Shown here: positions 1 to 10,000 of the stretch, piece by piece
Position numbering within the stretch: position 1 is the stretch's first letter
Layout: every line of letters begins with the position of its first letter
Source of the DNA: a virus
Length of the DNA stretch: 35,803 bases
IMG/VR virus record: IMGVR_UViG_3300046006_001711
Coordinates: 1 to 35,803 of that record
Strand: one strand, 5' to 3'
The notes under the pieces: model-generated
What the model was told of the DNA's origin: nothing
Database searches by the model: none
The model's input: the letters and a program-made list of their open reading frames with translations, nothing else
Program-made: the position numbers and the translations under genes

Positions 1-1002
1 TGCCTCGGGTATTACCTCGCCGGCATTATAGCCAGACACAATATCACCGTTGCCATCGTAAACATTAGGTACAGTCCATGCTTCTTCACCACGGTTTGTT
101 AATAAATTTTGATCAATGAATATTGCAGTTTTACCGTTGAGTTGAGTAGCAACACCTGCATAGCCTGGAAACGCAGCAAGGAATTGACTAACAGTATGAT
201 TTTGTATATCAGCATAGGCAAGAGGCACTGCGTACTCTACGTTGGCCACTACATTCATTAACACATATCTGTCTTGGGCACTTGCCTGCGGCACATTAAA
301 TGTAATTGTACCCGAGTCTGCACCGTTGTTAATAACTCCGAATACATCACGTGTACTAACTGTCGGAGTTGCATTTACTAGACCATCTACACCTAATTCA
401 GTTTGTATCCAGAATTGATTACCCAATTGATCAACTTCAAATGTGTATCGGCCACCACGTGCTAGAGTAAGAGTATTTTTTGTCGGGCTAGTAGATGTAA
501 ACTCGTAACGAGACGAACTTACATTACGAACAACATTATAGGTTTTTTCTAAATCAACTCCGCTGGTGTTAACATCAACAGCGTTTGGACCATCTGCAAG
601 CCAGTAGTATTGACTAAAATTAATAAATTTATCAAATGATATTTGTGGGTCAAAGCTATAATATTCGTCGTCAAATAATCTATCATGGTTTGCAGTTAGC
701 CCACCATAATATTCAATTTTGTTTAACAGATCAGTATAACTGGCAAAAAATGTAATTTCTTGTCGATCATTGCGAACAACAATACCTGGTTCAAGTTGAT
801 ACTTTTGTCTTTCAGCTGAATTTTCGATTACATAGCTGTCTTTACTTTTATAAGTTGGAGCAAATGTTCTTCCGATATAGCCGTGTATATTTCTTAAATT
901 TGGCTCAGTTACTAACTGATCCATTGTTGCCGACAAAAACTTATTGTTAGTATCGGTTTGAAATATGGTAGGAAGAAAATTTGAAGTCTTTTTTGTCGCC
1001 AT
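1..1002 (-). CDS. Baseplate wedge protein, gp7-like (N-terminal 334 residues; runs off the left edge)
   Basis: The frame is open from the ATG at 1002 down to base 1, giving 334 residues with no stop, so the C-terminal part lies outside the window. The protein starts MATKKTSNFLPTIFQTDTNN and has a YYWLADGPNAVDV segment near residue 120. I associate this segment with the large gp7-like wedge proteins of aquatic T4-like phages. It lies directly downstream of gp6, the position gene 7 holds in T4, where gp7 starts wedge assembly with gp10, gp8 and gp6. A late-type promoter element overlaps the gp6 stop codon just upstream. Shine-Dalgarno pairing is weak (GAG about 12 bases before ATG). The structural role is fairly safe. 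The gp7 identity rests on position and partial resemblance; another large baseplate protein is possible. Confidence 0.6.
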   Translation of the reverse strand, partial: MATKKTSNFLPTIFQTDTNNKFLSATMDQLVTEPNLRNIHGYIGRTFAPTYKSKDSYVIENSAERQKYQLEPGIVVRNDRQEITFFASYTDLLNKIEYYGGLTANHDRLFDDEYYSFDPQISFDKFINFSQYYWLADGPNAVDVNTSGVDLEKTYNVVRNVSSSRYEFTSTSPTKNTLTLARGGRYTFEVDQLGNQFWIQTELGVDGLVNATPTVSTRDVFGVINNGADSGTITFNVPQASAQDRYVLMNVVANVEYAVPLAYADIQNHTVSQFLAAFPGYAGVATQLNGKTAIFIDQNLLTNRGEEAWTVPNVYDGNGDIVSGYNAGEVIPEA

Positions 1003-1029
1003 GTCGTTATAATCTCAAGTGTTATATAG

Positions 1030-1037
1030 TATTTAAG
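1030..1037 (-). promoter_or_regulatory. Late-type promoter -10 element for the gp7-like gene
   Basis: On the minus strand this reads CTTAAATA, followed by CTATATAACAC. It resembles the T4 late element TATAAATA and overlaps the gp6 stop codon. The start codon lies 28 bases downstream. The same AAATAC-N-TATAAC pattern precedes gp6 and the gp48-like gene. Confidence 0.45.
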
Positions 1038-4000
1038 CCAATACAGTTTGGTTGATTTGCGCTGCGGTGATTGCACTAATAATCTGTACATTGTCCACAG
1101 TTGCAGCACTTACAATAATTTCATTATAGTTTGCATTGATTTGTAGTAGGCTACCGAATGTGCCAGTTTCACTCGATGGAACAATAGTGATACTTGCAAT
1201 ATTAGGTGCAAGCACACTATGCAGGTACGCACTCAATTCACTGAAGTAGAATGTTTCACCAAAGTCCCAGTTAGCTACATCAAAGTAACTGTTAATTGCA
1301 TCAATGACTTTAGTTTTAATATCATTATCACTGACCACTATACTTGTATTTTTTACCACTTTAAATGTTGCCTGTAATGAAATTGCTGCTTTGGCGCCAA
1401 ATATTGGTTTAAATTTAGCAGGGTTATAAATGATAGTATCTGTTAAATTTTTATAATTTTCCAAACTACTAAACTCTGTACTCAATGCATCAACGGTTGG
1501 AGCCGTTGGCTCAGCGACTACACCTGTAGTATCCTGTATCCATGCAGTATAATCAGTGGCGTATTGTTTTGTTAATAGATACAAGTCAATAATATTATTT
1601 GGGCTTGGATCGATACGACGATAGTTAGGGCTATTATGACGATATTGGAAATATATATCTTGACGACCAACTTTAGCAGTATATCCGGTTACCTCAGATA
1701 ATACGTAGGTTGCATCAGACTGATAAAATTTATTCTCAGCTGCAATATAAAATAATTGTCCAATAGGCCAAGTTTGACTAACTGCCTGCGCTGCTATCAG
1801 GGTTGCATAAGAGGAATTGATAAGATCGTTGCTGACAAGCGTTTGTGTAACAAAATTATCATATCCATAGGTTGCTTGAAAGTATACATATTTGCTATTG
1901 CTATCAACATCCGGGCTAACAATTAATTCAAACAATTCTGGATTATCTAATATACCATTGGTATCTATATCAGAAAACGTAACTAATATTTTATTAGGAT
2001 TTTCGTAACCATCAACTTCAATAATATTTTTATAAATGTACCATGTATAATCCAATGCTAGAGGATTTGAATCATCGGGATTGGCGTTTACCTTTAATAC
2101 TTTAATGTTATCATGTACAGTAAGACCTGTTTTAGGGTCAAACACTTTAACTGTATTGTCAAAGTAGAAATTAGTTTCTTTTACACTTTCAAATACATAA
2201 TTAAGTCCACGATATAGCACAGTGTAAGTTTGTCCTACTGTTTTAAAACGGATCAACCAACTAGCATCTAAAGCGGCGCCACTGGTATTTCCTGCATCAG
2301 TTAGACTAAAATCACCTGTGTTTAAATTACTAGGTAATATTAATTTCCATGATGTAGTGTCAATATCATAACGCAGACCAAAATCTTGATATGACTGTAC
2401 ATAACCTACTATGCTATCCACTAGCGCAGTTGAAAATTCAGTATTTAACACCGCATATACTGCAACAGCTATAGCACCATCGGGCACTTGTTCGCCCAGG
2501 ATAATCGGACCAGAGCCATTGGCTAAATTACCCAGGCCCCCATTGGTTCCATCACCAACAATCTGTTGAACTGATGCATATATAAAATATTTGTCGCCTG
2601 GCTTGCTCGGAGTATCATTATATACAATAGTATTTCGTGAATCAAAATAGTTGCCAGTGCCTGCTGAGAATTTAATTATAGAACTTTGTTTTATGTATTT
2701 GTTATTATTAGCAACTACATCACCAACTTGTAATATGATGTCTGATGCATTAACTAGATAACCAGTCGATCCGTTGGCCACTGTTGTTGAATAATGCCAC
2801 TGTGTGTCACTGATAACGATAGTAGGATATTTACTATAGAAAAAATGTAGTGTTTCTTGTGCTGACGCCACGGGTTTCACTTTGTTATAGATTGCTTTGT
2901 AAATATCATTCTTTGTGTTATAATCAAAGGAAAACGTACCTACAAACGGATCACGATATAATACACCGTCATCTGCAAAGATGTTAGTACTTGAATATTT
3001 TCCAGTTGTATCAATAACATCTAAGTAACGACTAATACCAGAACTTGTACGGTTAACTGCTTTAACTTTAAGTATGTTACTGAACAATGTGTAAGGTAAG
3101 ATGTTGTAATCTTCGCCTGTTACCATACGATCTTGTGTATAGTATTGTTGAGGTGCTTTCTGACGTATTTCTTCCAGCGATTCACGTGAGCTAGCATTAG
3201 CCACAGTGTAGCGCAGGCTAGCACGAATAGTCAAGGTTTCAACTCTGCCACTACGGCTTGTATAATTAACTGGTACAACTATTCCCTGCATTTCATCTGG
3301 GGTGATTTTATAATCAGCACCATTACTCACACGGTAGTACAGTCTATAATTGCCCTGTGGAATGTTAGCAAAGGCACCATCACCAAATACTAGATCAATT
3401 TGATCACTGGCTCTAGTGTTGACTTGGAATATAGATTTATTAGTACTTTTATTATAGATAACATTGGTGTTGTTTACTGCTGGAACCTGTGTCCATAAGG
3501 CATTTGGCAAGCCCTGTGCATTTAAACTGTATAACCATATATCAGTGTTATTGATATTGTCAACATTGACACTATACACACGATTTGGTGTACTTTCTTG
3601 GAATGTAAAATCAAGTGATTTTAATTCGCCCTGTTTGAAGTAGGTAAAGAATCCAGTATTTGCACTGGTATTGCCCAAGTTATCATTTTTGTAAAGTAAA
3701 TTAAATGGTTGATTTTGACGAGGTGCACTTTCGTATATATAAGTTTTACCGGCACTTGTTGGGCTAGTCATTTCAAACTTAGTAGTTGTGCCTTCAATTT
3801 TAGTTGTAAAACTGTAGGTTGCAATGATGCTTGATACTAAATTTATCTGATATTCGTCATTGATTATACCATTAATCAATTGACTGTTGCTAGGTTTACC
3901 TATAGATTGAGCTGACATTAATCCTGCATTGATCACCGCGGTAAATTGCTCGTACCAATTGTCATTGGCTGAGTCTGCCCACGAAATTACTAAACCGGAT

Positions 4001-4410
4001 AAATTAATACCGTTACTGTCGTAGACAGTTTCAGTTGTACTTACACTGTCAACTTTTAAAAGTCCGCTAGCAGGAATATTACGTTTAGGATTATAAGAAA
4101 TTAGTTTAGCAAGTTTAAGAATACTGTCACGACGTTGTGCAGTGTCCATAAAGTTTTCACGAGCATTTAAATCGCCGCGGAATGCTAGACTTTGTCCTAA
4201 GAATGCAATTAAATCTATTAGAGCAATGAACTCACTTGATTCAATAAAGTCATTGAAATCTTCCGGATAGTATAAGCGCAAATAATCAATCATCGACTTA
4301 CGAAGTGTTTCATAATCGTAGCTTTGGAAGTCTGCATTGCGGAAAGTTTGATAGACGCGAGTCCAATCTTCAGCAACTAATAAACCGGTTTGTCTTGTGG
4401 TAATAGCCAT
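1033..4410 (-). CDS. gp6: Baseplate wedge protein gp6
   Basis: This 1125-residue protein has the conserved gp6 N-terminus: a short aromatic-rich segment (DYETLRKSMIDYLRLYYPED, residues about 32-51), then ALIDLIAFLGQSLAFRGDLN and ARENFMDTAQRRDSILKLA at about 63-101. In T4, gp6 dimers link adjacent wedges into the inner baseplate ring, and the family is related to the phage P2 gpJ baseplate proteins. At 1125 residues it is much longer than T4 gp6 (about 660); the extra length lies in the middle and C-terminal parts, which are rich in beta-type sequence. The start at 4410 is preceded by AGGAAA and a late-type element. It follows gp25 after 51 bases, and the 25-6-7 order matches T4. Confidence 0.9.
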   Translation of the reverse strand: MAITTRQTGLLVAEDWTRVYQTFRNADFQSYDYETLRKSMIDYLRLYYPEDFNDFIESSEFIALIDLIAFLGQSLAFRGDLNARENFMDTAQRRDSILKLAKLISYNPKRNIPASGLLKVDSVSTTETVYDSNGINLSGLVISWADSANDNWYEQFTAVINAGLMSAQSIGKPSNSQLINGIINDEYQINLVSSIIATYSFTTKIEGTTTKFEMTSPTSAGKTYIYESAPRQNQPFNLLYKNDNLGNTSANTGFFTYFKQGELKSLDFTFQESTPNRVYSVNVDNINNTDIWLYSLNAQGLPNALWTQVPAVNNTNVIYNKSTNKSIFQVNTRASDQIDLVFGDGAFANIPQGNYRLYYRVSNGADYKITPDEMQGIVVPVNYTSRSGRVETLTIRASLRYTVANASSRESLEEIRQKAPQQYYTQDRMVTGEDYNILPYTLFSNILKVKAVNRTSSGISRYLDVIDTTGKYSSTNIFADDGVLYRDPFVGTFSFDYNTKNDIYKAIYNKVKPVASAQETLHFFYSKYPTIVISDTQWHYSTTVANGSTGYLVNASDIILQVGDVVANNNKYIKQSSIIKFSAGTGNYFDSRNTIVYNDTPSKPGDKYFIYASVQQIVGDGTNGGLGNLANGSGPIILGEQVPDGAIAVAVYAVLNTEFSTALVDSIVGYVQSYQDFGLRYDIDTTSWKLILPSNLNTGDFSLTDAGNTSGAALDASWLIRFKTVGQTYTVLYRGLNYVFESVKETNFYFDNTVKVFDPKTGLTVHDNIKVLKVNANPDDSNPLALDYTWYIYKNIIEVDGYENPNKILVTFSDIDTNGILDNPELFELIVSPDVDSNSKYVYFQATYGYDNFVTQTLVSNDLINSSYATLIAAQAVSQTWPIGQLFYIAAENKFYQSDATYVLSEVTGYTAKVGRQDIYFQYRHNSPNYRRIDPSPNNIIDLYLLTKQYATDYTAWIQDTTGVVAEPTAPTVDALSTEFSSLENYKNLTDTIIYNPAKFKPIFGAKAAISLQATFKVVKNTSIVVSDNDIKTKVIDAINSYFDVANWDFGETFYFSELSAYLHSVLAPNIASITIVPSSETGTFGSLLQINANYNEIIVSAATVDNVQIISAITAAQINQTVLA

Positions 4411-4430
4411 ACTAATTTCCTGTTATAATG

Positions 4431-4438
4431 TATTTATT
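4431..4438 (-). promoter_or_regulatory. Late-type promoter -10 element for gp6
   Basis: The minus strand reads AATAAATA, followed by CATTATAAC and then AGGAAA before the ATG at 4410. The match to TATAAATA and the 20-base spacing to the start codon fit a T4-type late promoter. Confidence 0.5.
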
Positions 4439-4461
4439 TAAGGAAAAAAGTACGTAGTTTA

Positions 4462-4839
4462 TTAGTTTGCGGTAAGTGTTCTGCTTTGATTGTTGAATCT
4501 TAGATTCATTAGATTTGTTTGATTTGTCTGTAGATAGCGTAGTTCAAGTTCGATTTGAATGCCTGTTTCATACTCAGTAACAATAACATTATCGATCGAC
4601 ACACGTGGGTCATAGGCAGCAATTGCTTTAATGTCGGCTATGATAGCACTTTTAAGTTCAGGAGTAAACGGATCATATAAGACGTTCCATATAATAGTGC
4701 CAAAATTAGGATTCATCAGCTTCTCACCTTTGCGGATTTGAAAGTGATTGATTAAATCTTGTTTAATTAACTCAAAGTCAGTTAGACGAAACTTTTTATT
4801 TCTGCCTACTGTTGAGAAACCTTTATATAAAATAGCCAT
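4462..4839 (-). CDS. gp25: Baseplate wedge protein gp25
   Basis: This 125-residue protein is about the length of T4 gp25 (132). It carries the family core: an N-terminal strand (YKGFST), FELIKQDLINHFQIRKGEKL at about 22-41, then MNPNFGTIIWNVLYDPFTPE at about 42-61. gp25 belongs to the lysozyme-like baseplate family shared with P2 gpW and type VI secretion TssE. It sits in the inner wedge with gp6 and gp53 and helps start sheath assembly. The gene starts 19 bases after the gp5 stop on the same strand. An AGGATAAATA sequence lies just upstream and could act as the ribosome site, as a very close late promoter, or both. Confidence 0.92.
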   Translation of the reverse strand: MAILYKGFSTVGRNKKFRLTDFELIKQDLINHFQIRKGEKLMNPNFGTIIWNVLYDPFTPELKSAIIADIKAIAAYDPRVSIDNVIVTEYETGIQIELELRYLQTNQTNLMNLRFNNQSRTLTAN

Positions 4840-4858
4840 AATAATATTTATCCTAGGG

Positions 4859-6997
4859 TTATGTGGATTTAATTGGTTGATCTAGTGTGGCCATTTTTGG
4901 TCCTAGTACTGCAACAGCATATTTGCCTTTGGCAAAATAATTGTCGCCGGTAGTACCAAAAGCATCTGTTTTACCACTACCGCCGCGCCATTGTTTAGCA
5001 CCGCCAGCGCCTAGTAGGTGACTTACTGCTAATAATCCCGCTACATCTTCGAGAGGAGTATCTTTAGTCACAGTACCAATATTACATAATGTTTTGTAGT
5101 TGCGTTTGGTATAAGCACACATCTCAGCTTCTTGTATGGCTGGACTGTTTAGGAATTTTTCTAAGCTATCAATGCCGTCTTTGCCAATCCAGTTATTTGG
5201 GTTGCGTAACTGTGCATTACTACCGCAGGACATTTTAACATGTTTGGCATCCTGTAATGCAGGATATCCAAATTGATATTTCCCCACGAACCCGATACTA
5301 TTGATACATCGATATCCGCTTTCACCGTTTGCTTGTCCACCACGTCCGGGAGATCCGCTTTCGCTTTTACCTATAACTGCATAGTACGCTGTCATTTGTG
5401 CAGAAGTTAGACCGCCAATTGAACAGTCAGTGGTAGGTTGATTTCGTAGATCAACTTCGGTGGCTGGATTTTTAACTCCTATGCCGGCGGCTGTTTTAGT
5501 TGCATCAGTCTTACCTGTATATGTTTCAGCAGGTTGTTGTCCAATTGATTCTGCCGCTGCAAACGGCAATGGCGCACTTCGTCTATATGGTTCGTGCGTA
5601 GGAGCAACTGTGACTATCGAAGATAAACTACCGGTGCTGGTATATAAGCCAACTGTTGAATTAAGTACCACATCCGACAAATTATTAATTTGTATTTCTT
5701 TTGGCTTATTAACTGACTGTGCGCCGCCGCTGTTTTGTTTTATCAATTCACCAGTGTGAGCAATATCTCCGGCTGCCTTCATTGATATACTTGCGGCGTC
5801 GATGTTAACAGGTGAATCACTTTGTAGTCCTATAGTACCGTTCGCTCCAACAGTAACTACTCCAGTAGACAACATGTTAAAACTACCACAGTCAATTTGA
5901 AATTTACTGCCTGATTTCATGTTTATTTTATTAGCGGCATTAAGGTTTATATTATTGTCTGAATGTAAATTAATAGACCCTTCACTTCTTACATTAAACC
6001 CATTATTTGTATAGATATTGACCGCACCGTCTTTAGTTAATTCGACCCAGCTTGTACCATCACTATGCGAGATATACAAAGTATTGTCAGTCGCAGTGTC
6101 ATTCATCATTATCTGATGACCACCAGCAGTACGCAATCTTACTAATTGATTTTCACCCGTTACAGCACCGTCATCCATGACAAACGTGTGGCCGCCTACA
6201 CGAGTTGAAAAACGATAATCGTCTTCAGTTAAGGTTCCGGCTTTTTGTTTGGCAAGATATGCTTCGCGATTATTAGCCGGATCATCTGCATACGGTCGGC
6301 CAGGTGTGCTAATACCAAAAACATTACTGGGGCTCTCACGTTGGCTACTACTGGTAATTGTGCCGCGAGCAGTATCTCTATCTAACCCTTGTGTTTTTAA
6401 TATACTATATTGTTGTTCATGTATTGGTTTAGGATTGTCAATAAAGTTTGGATTTGATCTAGCTGTAAGATCATTTTCGTTATACTCTGCTACTGGAGCA
6501 GTAATCCCATTTTGATATGATTTTTTAGTATCTGCCGATGCGCCCGATGTATCAATCTTATTACTGCTGGCTAAACCAGGCATCATGTGTCTACTGACAT
6601 GCGAGTTAACACAGGCAATAAAATATCCACGTAACGGGTCACCTGCGATGAATATTACGATTACTTCAACACCGATGTCAGGTGGCACCATCCACATACC
6701 GTAGGTATGTGGAACATTTACAAATTTATTATCACTATTGGGTTTGTTTGCATATTTTGATGCGATATCAGTTGTGCCCATAAACGGACTAGCATAGCTA
6801 ACTGTGCGCCAATTTGATGGTGCATCTGGGTCGCCACCTAAATCCGGAACCCATACTTGTAGTCGGCCGGCACGTGTTGGGTCAAGATTGTTTTTAACAA
6901 TACCAATGTATGGGTGCGGGTCAACTCTAGTGGCGGCAGCATCTTCTCTGCGCAGATGCTTAACTACTTTACTACCGACTCTGTGATCTATTGCCAT
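4859..6997 (-). CDS. gp5: Baseplate hub/spike protein gp5 with a C-terminal cell-wall-hydrolase-like domain
   Basis: This 712-residue protein shows three regions. An OB-fold-like N-terminal domain (PYIGIVKNNLDPTRAGRLQV at about 28-47, then GVEVIVIFIAGDPLRGYFIA at about 108-127) matches gp5/VgrG proteins. A central stretch at about 265-420 has short repeated beta motifs (GGHTFVMDDG, GGHQIMMND, NLHSDNNINLNAANKINMKS), as in the triple-stranded beta-helix spike. A C-terminal domain from about residue 538 starts YYAVIGKSESG, continues with SIGFVGKYQFGYPAL and has VAGLLAVSHLLGAGGA; it looks like a lysozyme or transglycosylase-like wall hydrolase, with the Glu of GKSES a plausible catalytic residue. 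In T4 gp5 the lysozyme lies between the OB fold and the helix, so the order differs here. Start: AAGGAAAG precedes the ATG. Confidence 0.87.
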   Translation of the reverse strand: MAIDHRVGSKVVKHLRREDAAATRVDPHPYIGIVKNNLDPTRAGRLQVWVPDLGGDPDAPSNWRTVSYASPFMGTTDIASKYANKPNSDNKFVNVPHTYGMWMVPPDIGVEVIVIFIAGDPLRGYFIACVNSHVSRHMMPGLASSNKIDTSGASADTKKSYQNGITAPVAEYNENDLTARSNPNFIDNPKPIHEQQYSILKTQGLDRDTARGTITSSSQRESPSNVFGISTPGRPYADDPANNREAYLAKQKAGTLTEDDYRFSTRVGGHTFVMDDGAVTGENQLVRLRTAGGHQIMMNDTATDNTLYISHSDGTSWVELTKDGAVNIYTNNGFNVRSEGSINLHSDNNINLNAANKINMKSGSKFQIDCGSFNMLSTGVVTVGANGTIGLQSDSPVNIDAASISMKAAGDIAHTGELIKQNSGGAQSVNKPKEIQINNLSDVVLNSTVGLYTSTGSLSSIVTVAPTHEPYRRSAPLPFAAAESIGQQPAETYTGKTDATKTAAGIGVKNPATEVDLRNQPTTDCSIGGLTSAQMTAYYAVIGKSESGSPGRGGQANGESGYRCINSIGFVGKYQFGYPALQDAKHVKMSCGSNAQLRNPNNWIGKDGIDSLEKFLNSPAIQEAEMCAYTKRNYKTLCNIGTVTKDTPLEDVAGLLAVSHLLGAGGAKQWRGGSGKTDAFGTTGDNYFAKGKYAVAVLGPKMATLDQPIKST

Positions 6998-7019
6998 TTA
7001 TTACTTTCCTTATTTTTGA

Positions 7020-10000
7020 TTAAGCCGCTCTTGTATATGCATCTAATGCGTTAACGTATGCAGTTTGTGCGGCTTTATTGGCTGCATCTAAAGGTGCATA
7101 CTTAGCTTGTGCAGTTGCTAACTGATTCTGTGCTAGAGCCAAGGATTGTTGATTATTAGCAATTAATGGGTCAGCTTCGGCTTGTGTTAATACTCCCCGT
7201 GCTACTCTGTCGGGATATCTATCAAGGTTAGCACGTATAGTCTCAATTCTAGATTCAATTTGCGCAACTGCATCTAACGCAGCATTTGCTGCAGATTGTG
7301 CCTGATCTCTTGCGGCTCTGGCTTGATCTGATGTAGCTTTTAATGCTAATTTCTCTGCACTTGGTGGAACTGGGCTCGGTATTGCTACTGGTTCTGTTTG
7401 TGTAGTTATTGCAGTCTCTGGTGCAGTTGCGTCAACTTTGGCTAACGCCTTTTCTTCAGCAGTTTGCACTGGTGGTGTAGTATCTTCGACTGGTGCACTA
7501 CCCGGTGCTTTATCATCACCGGTTGTTGTTGCAGTAGATGCAACATTAGCCGCGGCTACATCGGTTGGTGCCGGAGTTACTGCTTCAACTTCACGTTCTT
7601 TATTAGCAGTTTTTGAGGGATATTTTGGTTCAAGTGATGTTTGTCGAGGTAAGCGTACCACATCCAATGTTTGTTCAAATTTTCCGCCGGTGAATGTGCT
7701 TTCAACAGTTAATATGCGATACATTCCTGAAAATAAACTCGTTGAATATTTAGAATCAAACTTCATCAACCCGGTTGCTTCATCTATATCGCTTGGACTT
7801 TTAACTGTTATCTGTACATAGATTTCACCTTGGTCCATACGTAGACTACCATTGGCAATTAATCGAGGTTCTATTCCTGTTCCATCAACTTGATCCGACA
7901 ATACAGTCATTTCTGGTGGATAAAAAACATCATCTTGTTTAATATACTGTGGGTCGCCAATTATTTTTAATTTTGCCTGAAGCATATCGCCACCGGCTGT
8001 TGTATACAATGATGCTTCTATATCAGCTAGTGCAATTGCTTCAACTGTTACAGCGCCGCCTGTTGATTGTTGTTGTGAATTTAGTACAATCTTTTTCTTG
8101 CCCTGAGGCATTACTGCATTAGCATCTCTCGACTCCGGCGTAATTTTTGCATTAGTAGTTTCATCTATTAATAGATTCTGTGTCTTAGATAAGTTTTCTC
8201 TATATGCCGTAACGGCAGTATAATACAGTGCATTAAATTCAACATTAAAATCAAGTACATCATTGTTTTTTCCAGTGTACCAATAGTTATGTAGTTTACA
8301 CGGTTCAGTCCACGTTCCCTGCGGTCCTTCACGTGTTTTTGTATTGTATACTGTATACGGAAGTATATGATAGGTAATTTCACGAGCCCATGTTTCTTGT
8401 GTTATATTATATTCACCTAACTTTATGGTCGGCACAACCTTATACCATTTCAGCGGCTCATCGGCCTGTGATTCAAGATATTTTTTATATTCTGCATCGT
8501 CTTTAAATTTTGAAACTGGTTGTACTTGTCCTTGTAAGTACTTGGTATGACGCATTGCAAAGGCAATAACTTGATCTATACTTGTACCTGTATTAATTGC
8601 AAATACCCGCATACCATGATCCAAATTTCCAGGAGTGCCCCTAATAGACATTCCGTTTTCTTCGCTGGCCATGGGTGTTTGTGCTGTACTTAATGTTTCA
8701 ATGTTAAGATTAAATTGAGTGCCACCATCTTTAATAATGTCTGGGTGAACTTTAAAGTAGTATTTGTCAGCAACTGTTGTTTTTTCTCTAGCGGCGAGAT
8801 CTGCATAATATGCACTAATAGCGCCACCATATGATTTTACTTTATAGAATGCATCTTTGCCTCTAATAGAATTAGTAGATTCTGCACTTGCATTTCCTAT
8901 AGCAGTTAACGGAACAACTTCGCCTGTTCCTCCCCTGACTGTTAGAAGTCCGTTGGCACCCTGTTGAAATTGACCGTTTTTGCCAATTAATCCTTCGCGT
9001 TCTTTTTTTGCGTCAGCAAATGCTGTTTCCTCGACAGTGCTTTGTAAGAAACTTTCAAGCGTGCCAGCTGTTATTTCAAAGTTTGCTGGCGTAGTAACTG
9101 TTGATAGATCATAGGCTGAATGACTATATGGGCATGCTTCCATTTGATATTCTGCACCTTTTGCAGATGCTTTTATATCCATTTTTAAAATACGAATAGG
9201 TATACGTTTTGTTTGATCGGGGATAATCCCAACAATCTCACCAGCGTCGTTCATGCCAAAGAAATCAATCTGTAATAGATATGGCTGTGCTATATAGTTC
9301 AACGAACCAATATCAGCACTAAGGTCAAGAATTCGATTTAATAAGGTAACCCCGTATGGTTCAATAATAGTAAATGTAAAATTAATTGCATTAGTTGAAC
9401 GTGAACGATCGTTAAGGCCAATTACCGTAGTCATATTAAGATTGTCAAAGTAAAAATCTTCAGCAAAGAATGGTGCACGTTTAAACATTGATGCACCTTC
9501 GTCGATGTTATATCTGCCTGCACTGGCTATGATAACGCGATTTGATTGGTAATTTTTAACATCGCTAACAATATCATTATATTCTTTAACTGTTAGTAAT
9601 GCTAAACTTATTCCGTAGGTATAAGACGGGTAGGCTAGTAACGGATTAGGTATAGGAGCTTTTTTCTTTTTATTATTTGCTGTAGTTGCTTTTGTTGATT
9701 CACCACTTGTAACTTCTGATGCAGTTGATGTAGTAGCATCAGCAACGGTTGCCGGTGACGTATTTGCTATTCTTGCATCTTCAGTTTTTGAAACTGCGGG
9801 CACTCTTGATAGTGCTGCATTTTGTTGTGCCCTTAGTTTTTCGAATTCGTTCTGAAATTGTGTCTGCGTTATCTTCCCGCTTTTTAGATCATTTGCTAGT
9901 TTGACTTGATATTGTGTGTATTGCTGATTAATCTGCGCTGCTGATCCTGCAGGCGCAGGTGGTGTAGATGCTAATTTATTTGTTACTGTATCTTGTGTCG

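Noticed and set aside
7438-7821. 127-codon plus-strand frame inside the 1039-residue gene
   Set aside because: It lies opposite the Ala/Thr-rich C-terminal part and has no start signals.
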